A DNA stretch of 64,000 nucleotides from Kineosporiaceae bacterium (lineage in GTDB: Bacteria > Actinomycetota > Actinomycetes > Actinomycetales > Kineosporiaceae): contig JADJPO010000003.1 in assembly GCA_016713225.1 (NCBI GenBank), forward strand, positions 62,001-126,000, read 5' to 3'. The position numbers and the translations under genes are program-made. The notes under the pieces are model-generated. The model ran no database searches. It was not told the DNA's origin and saw only the letters and a list, made by a program, of their open reading frames with translations. This document shows positions 56,271 to 64,000 of the stretch, in pieces. Positions within the stretch are counted from its first letter, which is position 1; each line of letters starts with the position of its first letter.

Positions 56271-56467
56271 GACTCGGACACTACGGGCGACCACCGACAA
56301 TCAAGCCGCGTCAATCGGCGATGAAAGCCCTTGCAGGAGAATGACTCTTGTGGAACGGGTCACTTTGCCAAGATGCCCGGAACGAGATGACCGGCTCGCA
56401 ACGACAGCGACCTTCCGAGCAGTGCCACCTGAACACTGCTCACGCTCACTGCGTCAACCGGGCGGCG

Positions 56468-58319
56468 TCATCCGAGCAGCAGCAACCCGTAGGCAACGGC
56501 CCAGCGGTGGCCCAATCGACCCGCGACATCGGCCCGGCCCAGCGTGGCACCGGGTAGGGCCGAGGCCAGGACGGCGGGTAGCTCGTCGCTGCCGGCCGGC
56601 CCGCCCACCAGCAGCACGTCGCGGTCACCGAACAGAGCGGGTAGCTCACCCTGGGGCGACCTCACCCCGAGGCCGCCGACCGTGGCCACCGCGCGGCGGA
56701 CGTTGTCGCCGAACACCGCTCGGAGCAGGGCGATCCGGATCGCGCGCCACTGGGACGGCGTCAACGCACCGCCGAACGGCAACTCGCCCGCCGGTCCGGG
56801 AACCACCAACCGGCCGACCGTTCCCGTGGCGGCGGCCTGGTCCCGGAAGTGCCGCCCACCCGCCTCGTCCGCGATCACGTGCGCCGACTCGACCCTCACG
56901 GCCGCAGCGCGTTTCACCCATTCTGCAGCTCCCGACGAGAGTCCGAGCGCCCGGGCGACGGCCGCTGTGAGCAGCTCGCCCGATCCGGCGTGCGGTGACC
57001 GATCCCGTGACCGATCCGGTGACGGACACCGTTCCTGGCCCCAGCACTGCGCCGTCCGCGACCCCGACCAGATCGATGGTGCCGCCGCCCAGGTCGAGCA
57101 CCAGGGCATCGCGGCGTGCGCCAGGGGTGGTGAGCGCCCCGGCCCTGGCCGCCGCCGGCTCGCTGCCGACCACCTCGACCCGGCGTCCCGGGGCATCGAA
57201 GGCCTCGGGCCACGCCCGCACCGCATCGGGGTCGGACAACATCGACAGGCTCACCTGCTGTGCCGCCGCGGCATCCTCACGCAGGCCCGCCAACACCCCG
57301 GCGAGGGGTTCGGCGGCCGGATCGACCAGCCACAGATCCCGCGTTGCCGAGGGCTCCCGGCCCGCCCATCGGACGTCGCGCAGCGATCCCACCGGGCGGC
57401 TACGCAACGCGGCCACCGCGCCGTCCAGTGGCACGGTGACCCCGTCGGTGAAGGTGAGGGTGTCGACGAGGGCCGACGCGTCGTCCGCCAGGCTCGACAT
57501 CGCGGACGGTGCGGCGTCCGAGGGGACCGCGACGTTCGGCGGGCCGACACCGACGGCGACGGCACCCTGACCGCGCAACCGTCGAGCCAGAGCGGCGGCG
57601 TGGACGTGCTCCGCGTCGTCCAGCTGCAGATCGCGCACCAACCGGATCGCCTCGACCGCCGTGGTCACCACGCCGCCGGGCGGGGCCACCTCGACCACCA
57701 CCCGCGCGCAGGCCAGCGCGGTCTCGGGATCGACCCCGTCGACGATCGGCAGCGGCTGCGGCAGCCGGGAGGCGACCAGCCGGGCCTCGTCCCCGGCGAG
57801 CAGGACGCCGGTCACGCTCACCCCGGCATCCAGCCAGGTGCGAACCCGCTGTGCCGTGCGGCGGAATCCGAGTGGGTCTCGCGCGACCAGAACCACCGCG
57901 ATGTCGGACCCCGGTCGCCCGGACGCGGCGGCGCGCGCGGCGAACGCCTCGGGATCGTCGTCCAGATCGACCGGCCGACCGTCGACGTAACCCTGCCCGG
58001 CGGGAGTCACCGATCCGGCGGCGAGCAGCATCAGACGACCCGTGGGTTCAGCGACCCTGTCGAGCGTGACGGTCAGGGTGTGGGCCGGGGATTGCGGCGT
58101 GATCAGCACCCGGTCACACCTGCGTCCGAGGCGTCGTTCCATGCGAGCCAGCAGGCGTGCTGCGGCCGTGGACGCCTCGAGCGATCCCTTGACCCCGCGC
58201 GTCGGACGGCGGTCCCACGCGACCGGCTGGGGGAGCTCACCGCCGGCGGCACCCGACACCGCCTCGGCGATGACGATCTCGGTGGTGGCGTTGCCGATGT
58301 CGACTCCGGCGATCAGCAC
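56468..58319 (-). pseudogene. ddrA: Diol dehydratase reactivase large subunit, interrupted by one frameshift
   Basis: ATP-dependent chaperone that swaps damaged cobalamin out of diol dehydratase. The actin-like fold is clear: MLIAGVDIGNATTEIVIAEA at the start, and DALVLDLGGGTIDLVGVADG in the second half. The frame then fails at about 56993. The family continuation (GSGELLTAAVARALGLSSGAAEWVKRAAAVRVESAHVI to AVAYGLLLLG) follows in another frame to a stop at 56468. The change is one extra or two missing bases, next to a 12-base tandem repeat. No other damage is seen. It lies 12 bases after the small subunit gene. The small reactivase subunit is not seen. The symbol follows family usage. Confidence 0.85.
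56995..57030. repeat. 12-bp tandem repeat beside the reactivase frameshift
   Basis: GTGACCGATCCC, GTGACCGATCCG and GTGACGGACACC follow each other (56995-57006, 57007-57018, 57019-57030). They encode VTGSVTGSV on the minus strand. Slippage here could explain the nearby break. Confidence 0.75.
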
Positions 58320-58331
58320 CTGATCACCGGC

Positions 58332-58703
58332 TCACCGCAACAGGCCGCGCGCCTGGTAGACCGTGGCTGCCTCGCGCACCAGGGCGGCATTGCGGGCGGC
58401 GCCGAGATCGTCGAGTTCGGCCGCGATCCGTTCCAGGTCCGCCGCACTCGACCGATGCGGGCGCAACGCCTCGTAGATCGCCAACACGCGCTCGTCGGTC
58501 AGCGCCGTCAGTTCGGACGCCCGGCGAAAGTTCTCTCCCAGCTGGGGATTGCCCGCTCGGGTCGCGACCTCTGCCTGGGCGATCAGCGTGTCCGGGTGGA
58601 TCCGGATGTCGTCGAGGCTGACCTCGCCGGCCAGCACGCCGTCCAGGGTGATGTCCTCGACCGGCGTGCCCGACCGTGCGCGCACCTGCTCTGTCCGTTC
58701 CAT
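58332..58703 (-). CDS. pduE: Diol dehydratase small (gamma) subunit
   Basis: The product is 123 residues, shorter than the usual about 170 of PduE. It keeps the core: TPVEDITLDGVLAGEVSLDDIRIHPDTLIAQAEVATRAG, QLGENFRRASELTALTDERVLAIYEALRPHR and YQARGLLR at the end. The N-terminal targeting extension of microcompartment PduE is missing, which suggests a free cytosolic enzyme. The ATG shares one base with the stop of the large-medium subunit gene. Confidence 0.85.
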   Translation of the reverse strand: MERTEQVRARSGTPVEDITLDGVLAGEVSLDDIRIHPDTLIAQAEVATRAGNPQLGENFRRASELTALTDERVLAIYEALRPHRSSAADLERIAAELDDLGAARNAALVREAATVYQARGLLR

Positions 58704-60949
58704 CACGCCTCCCGCTGGAGTGTCATGGTGTCGACCGGCGCCCCGGCGATCACGCACGACCGTTCGATCGCCACCAGCGACACCACCGTGGTGTGGTAGC
58801 GCGCCTCGATGGCCTCGTCGCTGTAGGGGTTTCGCTCCGGCTCGGGGGTCGCCCCCTTGGCGTGGCGGCCGGCGTTGATGCCGAGACGACGGTAGGCCGC
58901 TCGGGTCAACGTGGGTGCCACGCTGTACAGCTCCAGGTTGGCCAACGGTGCCAGATCGCGTCGGTGGATGAGCGCAGTTCCCTTGGCCTGCAGCCCGATC
59001 CCGATGCCCGAGCCGGCCAGCCGGGCCGCGGTGAGTCCGATCCGGCCCAGATCGAGACTGTCGTTGATCCGCACCAGTCGCGCGGTGCAGCCCTCCTCCT
59101 CGAGACCGGCCAGCAGCTCGTCGAGTGCCTCGACGACGGTCAGGCCACTCAGCGTGCGCCAGATCGCCCGCCCGGCGGCCGGTGACAGCCCGATCACCAC
59201 CTCGCGCGGGTCGTGCCCGACCTCGGCGGACGGCGCCGTCACCTGCAACGCCTCACTGCGACAGCGCTCTTGTTCCTGCCGGATGTCGCCCACCGAGCGT
59301 TCTTGGCGAATGCCATCGATCTCGGCCTGCCGCGCCGGGGTGGGGGAGTACCCCGTGCCGGGCCCGGCGTAGTCGTTCGGATCGGTGACGGCCGAGAGGA
59401 CGTGCATCTGCTCGTCGAAGATGGCTGCCGTCTGCAGGTAGTCACCGCGCACCCGCTCGCGCAACATGGCCAGCATCCGTTCGGCCTCGACCTCGAAGCC
59501 GGTCTCGGCCAACGCATCGATCACGTCCAGCATGGTGATCGGCAGATCGCGGATCAGTCCCGAGGCCGCCAACGGGGTCATCAGATCGGCACTCGGCACA
59601 TCCTTGGACCCTGCGGCATCGAGTGCCTGCGCGGCCCAGTCGTCGCCGAAGTCGGCGAGCCCGAGCAATCGGTACACCGAGCGGACGGCGTCGATCGCCC
59701 GCTCGCGCAACCGCGCGACGTCCGGCTCGACGGCAGTGCGCAACCCGCCGTCCACGCCCCAGTCGCGCTGCATCGCCAGGTAGTCGTCCAGGTCCTCGGC
59801 GTTCCACTGGCTCGGGCCGAACATGTTGTCGTAGCGCTGGATCGAGCCGAACCCGCTACAGATGAAGTCCGACCCGGCGATGAAGATCGGGTGCGTGCGC
59901 GAGGTGCGGCGTACGTCGGACTCGCTCATCAGCGCATCGTTGCCGGTGCAGGCCTCGAGTCCGCGCAGCATGACCATCAGGTTCTCGGCCATCAGCGAGC
60001 GGACGCCGCCGGGTACCGAACCCGCCACGGCGGCCGAGTCGATGCCGCCGTTCTGCACCCCCTGGGCCCCGATCGCGCGGGCCAGCGCCACACAGCGGGC
60101 CTCCAGGTAGAACATCGAACAGCCCTCGGCGCCGCCCATCAGCGCTTCGGCGCCGCCGCCGGAGGTGACCCGCATCTTCACGCCGCGACTGGCGTAGGCC
60201 GAGGTGAGGAACGCCTTCGACCACGGGGTGTCGTCGCCGTCCACGAAGATCTGTTCGGTGCCGTAGAGCGAGACGGTCTCGGCGTAGGAGACCAGGCCAC
60301 GCATGCCGAGTTCGAGTTCGAGCGCCTCCTCGACCGAACACTGCACCAACACCCCGGGTGAACTCACCGCGGCGCCGATGCTCACCGCCACGGCGTTGGA
60401 CGGAGCATCGCCCAGCACCGGCACCGTGGTCTCGATCTCGCGAAAGCCGAAGGCCGCGGCCGTGGCGGCATCGGCGGCCAGCAGCAGTGGGTCGTCGGAG
60501 CGGTTCGTGACGTGGGCCTGGTTGCTCGGCGTGCGCCGAGCACGGCACTTGGTCATCGCCATGACGAGCTCGGCCGGCCGCAGCACCCCCAGTGCCCGAG
60601 CGAGTTTGGCCGGGGACATGCCGCCGGCCAGTCGCACCACCTCGGCGCGGGGCACACTCGGGTCGATGAGCAGGCGGGCGTAGGCGGTCTCGTCGATGGC
60701 CATCGCCTCGGGCGCCGTGTCGAGGTCGATGCCGTGGGTGGCGATGAAGGCGTCGATGACGTCGAAGTCGGCCCGGGGGCGTCCGTCGAGCTCGACCACG
60801 CGGCCGTTCTCGATGACCAAGGACGGCACCGGGTCCGCGGGCGAGTCGAAGGCCACCAGGCCGAGGCCGGCGTCGGGCACGGCGAAGCCGTCGAGGTTGA
60901 CGTCCTGGGCGTCCATGAACCGGAATCGCCCGATGGGCTGTGAGCTCAC
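58703..60949 (-). CDS. Diol/glycerol dehydratase, fused large and medium subunits
   Basis: Adenosylcobalamin-dependent radical enzyme that converts vicinal diols to aldehydes. The 748 residues hold a complete large subunit (about 1-555). It begins IGRFRFMDAQDVNLDGF and includes TKCRARRTPSNQAHVTN, VTSGGGAEALMGGAEGCSMFYLEARC, QGVQNGGIDSAAV and FIAGSDFICSGFGSIQRYDNMFG. It is followed without a stop by a medium-subunit domain (about 575-748; VVIGLSPAAGRAIWRTLSGL, GIGIGLQAKGTALIHRRDLAPL). In Klebsiella these are separate PduC and PduD proteins. It overlaps the HbpS-like gene by four bases. Confidence 0.93.
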   Translation of the reverse strand: MSSQPIGRFRFMDAQDVNLDGFAVPDAGLGLVAFDSPADPVPSLVIENGRVVELDGRPRADFDVIDAFIATHGIDLDTAPEAMAIDETAYARLLIDPSVPRAEVVRLAGGMSPAKLARALGVLRPAELVMAMTKCRARRTPSNQAHVTNRSDDPLLLAADAATAAAFGFREIETTVPVLGDAPSNAVAVSIGAAVSSPGVLVQCSVEEALELELGMRGLVSYAETVSLYGTEQIFVDGDDTPWSKAFLTSAYASRGVKMRVTSGGGAEALMGGAEGCSMFYLEARCVALARAIGAQGVQNGGIDSAAVAGSVPGGVRSLMAENLMVMLRGLEACTGNDALMSESDVRRTSRTHPIFIAGSDFICSGFGSIQRYDNMFGPSQWNAEDLDDYLAMQRDWGVDGGLRTAVEPDVARLRERAIDAVRSVYRLLGLADFGDDWAAQALDAAGSKDVPSADLMTPLAASGLIRDLPITMLDVIDALAETGFEVEAERMLAMLRERVRGDYLQTAAIFDEQMHVLSAVTDPNDYAGPGTGYSPTPARQAEIDGIRQERSVGDIRQEQERCRSEALQVTAPSAEVGHDPREVVIGLSPAAGRAIWRTLSGLTVVEALDELLAGLEEEGCTARLVRINDSLDLGRIGLTAARLAGSGIGIGLQAKGTALIHRRDLAPLANLELYSVAPTLTRAAYRRLGINAGRHAKGATPEPERNPYSDEAIEARYHTTVVSLVAIERSCVIAGAPVDTMTLQREA

Positions 60950-61440
60950 GAGGACTCCAGCTGACCGGATCGGGCCGGGTTTGCCCCGGCAGACGCGGGC
61001 AAACCCGGCCCGACCCGGGCGAGTTCGGCGACGGCGGCACCGGCCTCGGCGGCGGCGGCATCCTGGGCGGCGGTGCCGCCGCTGACGCCGATGCCACCGA
61101 TCACCCGGTCACCGTCCCACAGCGGCAGCCCACCGGCGAAGGCGACGTAGCGCCCGCCGTCCGCGGAGTTCATGCCGGCCAGGTCGGCGCCGGGGGCAAC
61201 CAGCGGGTTCAGTTCAGCAGTGGCGATCCGGTGTGCCACCGAGGTGTAGGCCTTGTCACGAGCCAGCACGGGCCCGGCGATCTCGGCCCCGTCCATGCGC
61301 TCGAAACAGATCAGGTGCCCGCCACCGTCGACCACGGCCACGGAAACCAGCGCGTCCACGCTCTGAGCGGCTGACCGAGCGGCGGTCGTCATCCGTTGCG
61401 CCAGCGGCAGATCCAGTTCGAACCTGGTGTGGTGAGGCAT
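60946..61440 (-). CDS. HbpS/GlcG (PduO C-terminal-like) family protein
   Basis: The product is 164 residues. The fold is typical: VSVAVVDGGGHLICFERMDGA, KAYTSVAHRIAT, GGLPLWDGDRVIGGIGVSGGTAAQD. Relatives bind haem or a corrin, and a copy is fused to the PduO cobalamin adenosyltransferase. A role in supplying or protecting the dehydratase cofactor is inferred. The C-terminal about 20 residues are encoded by a palindromic repeat copy (60971-61012). The overlap of four bases with the dehydratase gene is kept in spite of it. Confidence 0.85.
   Translation of the reverse strand: MPHHTRFELDLPLAQRMTTAARSAAQSVDALVSVAVVDGGGHLICFERMDGAEIAGPVLARDKAYTSVAHRIATAELNPLVAPGADLAGMNSADGGRYVAFAGGLPLWDGDRVIGGIGVSGGTAAQDAAAAEAGAAVAELARVGPGLPASAGANPARSGQLESS
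60971..61012. repeat. Palindromic repeat family A, copy 3, inside a gene
   Basis: The arms 60971-60986 and 60997-61012 pair perfectly over 16 base pairs around the loop CGGCAGACGC. The stem and loop core match copies 1 and 2 at 27560 and 28660. This copy lies within the coding end of the HbpS-like gene and is translated in frame. Confidence 0.88.
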
Positions 61441-61443
61441 GAG

Positions 61444-62478
61444 TCAGCGCCCCGCTGTCGCGCGGGCGGCCTGCGTCCTGAGGCGGTTGTGCAGCCCGTT
61501 CATGGCCACGACCCCCGGCAGGTAGGCCTTGGCCACCTTGCACACCACGGTGTAGTTGGTGTCGACCACGTTGGCCACCGGGGTCAGCGCCGTCTGCGAG
61601 ACGAACTGGTAGGCATCGAGGACGCTCTGCCCGGTCAGCTCGGCGATCCAGGTGACCATCTGCTGATGCGCGATCCGGAAGGCGTCCTCGAGCGGCCGGG
61701 CCGAGCCGGTGGTCATCAGGAAGTCGTCGCTCTCGAGGCGCGGCCAGGGCGTGGGGTGGCCGGGCAGCAGGTCGAGCAGGACGCTGGTGTCCATGGCGCA
61801 CTCCACCGCCACGCCACAGGTCTCGCCCTCACCCTGGCGGGCATGGCCGTCACCCAGGCTGAACATCGCACCCTCCACGTTGACCCCGAGGTAGCAGGTG
61901 ACGCCGGCGCGCATCTCGGGGGTGTCCATGTTGCCGCCCCAGTCGCCGGGGGCCAGCGACGAGCGCACCTCGCCCAGAGCCGGTGCCACGCCGACGGTTC
62001 CGTGCATCGGGTCCAGCGGCAGGGTGGCGCTGAACGGGGTGTCCGCCGCCAGGTAGCGCACCACCTGTTCGTGGGTGTCGATCTCGTAGATCCAGGTCCG
62101 TTCGGTCAGGGCCGAGTGCAGCATCGCCGTGGTCGGGGTGGCGGTGAGTGAGCCGAAGAACGGCACCGTGCTGCTCACTCCCCAACCCTCGCGCGGGGTG
62201 ATCGAGACGAAGTGGACGGCGAGGGTGTCGCCGGGGCGGGCACCGGTCACGTAGAACGGGCCCGACTGGGGGTTGAGCATGCGGGGGTCGCAAACCTGGC
62301 TGGCCAGGTCGGTGGTGGCCCGGACCCGACCGCCGAAGCAGTCCATGGTCCAGGTGGAGACCAGCGTGCCCGGGTCGACCTGGGCGACCGGCGCGATGCC
62401 GCCGAAGGTGTAGGTGTAGCCGGCCGGATCGGCGTCCGGGTCGGGCTCCCAGCGCAGGGTGGGCCGGCTCGATTCCAT
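61444..62478 (-). CDS. Acetamidase/formamidase family amidase
   Basis: Zinc-type amidase of the FmdA/AmdA family, 344 residues. It has the family core TMDCFGGRV, PQSGPFYVTGARPGDTLAVHF, GWGVSSTVPFFGSL and GDWGGNMDTPEMRAGVTCYLGVNVEGAMFSLGDGHARQGEGE, with its metal-binding residues. It hydrolyses short amides to acid and ammonia. The ATG at 62478 has CGGAGG at a suitable distance. The GTG two codons upstream directly abuts that site and is less likely. It lies three bases before the HbpS-like gene. Confidence 0.88.
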   Translation of the reverse strand: MESSRPTLRWEPDPDADPAGYTYTFGGIAPVAQVDPGTLVSTWTMDCFGGRVRATTDLASQVCDPRMLNPQSGPFYVTGARPGDTLAVHFVSITPREGWGVSSTVPFFGSLTATPTTAMLHSALTERTWIYEIDTHEQVVRYLAADTPFSATLPLDPMHGTVGVAPALGEVRSSLAPGDWGGNMDTPEMRAGVTCYLGVNVEGAMFSLGDGHARQGEGETCGVAVECAMDTSVLLDLLPGHPTPWPRLESDDFLMTTGSARPLEDAFRIAHQQMVTWIAELTGQSVLDAYQFVSQTALTPVANVVDTNYTVVCKVAKAYLPGVVAMNGLHNRLRTQAARATAGR

Positions 62479-62563
62479 GGGCACCTCCGGAGGATCTCAG
62501 CCACGGGGCCGTGACGGGCGACCCCTCGAGGGGGAAGGTGATCGCCCGCCACGGCGTCTGGGG

Positions 62564-64000
62564 TCAGGCGCGTTCGTGCGCCTCTTCCATGGTGGTCTTG
62601 CCGATCAGGTCGTAGATCTCGGGCTTGGCCGACTTCACGTACAGCCCGTAGCCGACGCCGAGGATCAACAGGCCGATCACGTAGTACGGCATGAACTGGA
62701 ACACCTTGCTGTCGGCGGCCAGACCCGCGGCGAACTTGCGGTTCGACCACAGCAGGCTGAGTGCGTACAGCATGCCCGCCGCACCGACCAGGGGCGCGAC
62801 CAGTGTGGTCAGCACGTTGCCGGTGTGCACCTTCTTGACCCAGAAGTACCAGATCACCGCGACCGAGGTGATCGTCTGCACGATGAGCACCATGGCGGTG
62901 CCGATCAGGGCCAGGACGCCGTAGACGTTCACGTACGGAACCAGGTCGGGGGTCGAGACCAGGGTGCCGGCCTCATCCGCCACCTTGACGTCGGTGAAGA
63001 GCAGGAACAGCAGGCAGAGCAGCACGGTGATGCCGGACTGGACGAACGAGGCCACCGCGGGCGAACCGTGCTTGACGTTCACCGCGCCGAGGGAGTTGCG
63101 CATCCACGACCAGGCGCCTTCGCGGCCCATGGCGTACAGGTAGCGGGCCGCGGCGTTGTGGAAGGCCATGGCGCAGGCGAAGGACCCGATCACCAGCAGC
63201 ACCTTGTAGATGTCGGTCATGACGCCACCGAGGTTGGTATCGACCAGGTTCAGCCACAGGTCGACTGGGGCGGCACCGGCGGATACCTCGACGGCGGCCG
63301 CCCTGCCGTTGCCGACCACGACCAACCAGGACATGAACGTGTAGAAGGTTCCCAGGCCGATCACAGCGATCAGAGTCGCGAGCGGGACATTGCGCTTGGG
63401 GTTCTTGGACTCCTCGCCATAGACCGCGGTGGTCTCGTAGCCGACCCAGGACCAGAAGGCGAAGAAGATGCCGATCGCGGCGGTTCCGACCTTGACGCCG
63501 GTGCCGAAGGCCCCCTCGGGGAGGTTCTCGAAAGCGTTGTTGGGAAACACGGTGTCGGTGACCAGGTAGCCGTCGGGGCCGCCCTTGATGAGCACCGACA
63601 GGCCGAGTGAGAGCAGCAGCACCACTTCGGCGACCAGGGTTACCCCGAGGACGCCGGCGGCCAGGGTGATCGAGTAGTACGTCATCAGGGCGATCACCAC
63701 GATGCCGATCAGGGCGATCAGCATCCAGTGAACATCCAGACCGGCGGGCTTGAACACGTATTCGGAGGCGAAGTAGGCGAAGCCGCCGATCAGCGAGGCC
63801 TCGAAGATCACGTAGGCCACGGTGGCCAGCAGCCCGGTCACCATGGCGGGCAGCTGACCCAGACCATGCGCGGTGAAGCCGTAGAAGGCGCCGGCCGTGG
63901 TGATGTAGCGGGCCATGGCGACGAAGCCGATGGTGAAGATGGTCAGCACGATGGTGGCGAACAGGTACCCGCCGGCCACGCCGATGCCGTTGCCGTAGCC
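62564..64000 (-). CDS. APC-family amino acid/amine permease, 5' end outside the window
   Basis: Secondary transporter. At least 478 residues are present and the start lies beyond base 64000. About eleven membrane helices are visible, with the APC signature region GIFFAFWSWVGYETTAVYGEESKNPKRNVPLAT. The family transports amino acids, polyamines or amines. It is 85 bases upstream of the amidase in the dehydratase operon. This suggests uptake of a nitrogen-containing substrate such as an amide or amino alcohol. Confidence 0.88.
   Translation of the reverse strand, partial: GYGNGIGVAGGYLFATIVLTIFTIGFVAMARYITTAGAFYGFTAHGLGQLPAMVTGLLATVAYVIFEASLIGGFAYFASEYVFKPAGLDVHWMLIALIGIVVIALMTYYSITLAAGVLGVTLVAEVVLLLSLGLSVLIKGGPDGYLVTDTVFPNNAFENLPEGAFGTGVKVGTAAIGIFFAFWSWVGYETTAVYGEESKNPKRNVPLATLIAVIGLGTFYTFMSWLVVVGNGRAAAVEVSAGAAPVDLWLNLVDTNLGGVMTDIYKVLLVIGSFACAMAFHNAAARYLYAMGREGAWSWMRNSLGAVNVKHGSPAVASFVQSGITVLLCLLFLLFTDVKVADEAGTLVSTPDLVPYVNVYGVLALIGTAMVLIVQTITSVAVIWYFWVKKVHTGNVLTTLVAPLVGAAGMLYALSLLWSNRKFAAGLAADSKVFQFMPYYVIGLLILGVGYGLYVKSAKPEIYDLIGKTTMEEAHERA

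Noticed and set aside
62479..62563. Cobalamin riboswitch in the dehydratase operon
   Set aside because: The 85-base gap is too short and lacks the B12-box. A riboswitch could only lie upstream, beyond the window.

Overview
This window comes from a GC-rich actinobacterium. Coding regions are visibly above 70% G+C, GTG starts are common, and the gene content is typical of Actinomycetota: the GlgE/TreS/Mak alpha-glucan pathway, a GatCAB operon, NAD-dependent LigA, MnmA and an EtfAB pair. The order etfB-etfA-iscS-mnmA-(MetE-like)-ligA-gatC-gatA-gatB matches, as far as I recall it, the Rv3029c-Rv3009c backbone of mycobacteria, here interrupted by accessory blocks. The genus cannot be fixed from the sequence. 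I see no rRNA, tRNA, transposase, integrase or CRISPR array.

Layout. (1) 173-11031: storage-glucan metabolism. mak, treS and glgE form a leftward operon, divergent from glgP, and a frameshifted glgX follows. A LacI-type operator sits between glgE and glgP. (2) 11119-20671: a YbjN-like protein, an enoyl-CoA hydratase, etfBA, a cysteine desulfurase, mnmA, a secreted PKD/Fn3 protein, a MetE-like protein and arginase. (3) 20728-28583: an ABC-2 exporter with a two-component system, an AraC/VOC pair, a DUF2975/XRE pair and a DUF559-type nuclease gene bracketed by palindromic repeats. (4) 28749-36465: ligA, then a PgaBDC-like exopolysaccharide locus and a lipoprotein. (5) 36511-46741: a low-GC TIR/deoxyribosyltransferase-like gene, then a sugar-utilisation cluster (DeoR regulator, PfkB kinase, GH4 glycosidase, amidohydrolase, SIS isomerase and an ABC importer). 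(6) 46892-56270: gatCAB, a FIST-GGDEF signalling operon, a D-2-hydroxyacid dehydrogenase and a DUF222-HNH protein. (7) 56468-64000: a B12-dependent diol-dehydratase operon (reactivase, small subunit, fused large-medium subunit, HbpS/GlcG-like protein, acetamidase/formamidase and an APC permease cut by the window end).

How parts work together. TreS, Mak and GlgE would turn trehalose into linear alpha-glucan through maltose and maltose-1-phosphate, and GlgP and GlgX would break glucan down. The sugar cluster has importer, hydrolase, isomerase/deaminase, kinase and regulator. The diol-dehydratase operon couples uptake and amide hydrolysis with radical dehydration.

Signals beyond genes. About eleven genes carry a -10-like hexamer ending 6-8 nt before the start codon, which suggests leaderless transcripts. 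Two families of palindromic intergenic repeats occur: family A, three copies, two of them flanking the DUF559 gene and one inside a coding region; and family B, at gene 3' ends. Three genes (glgX, the reactivase and the DUF222-HNH gene) each carry one apparent frameshift, two of them at tandem repeats. These may be real or may be sequence errors.
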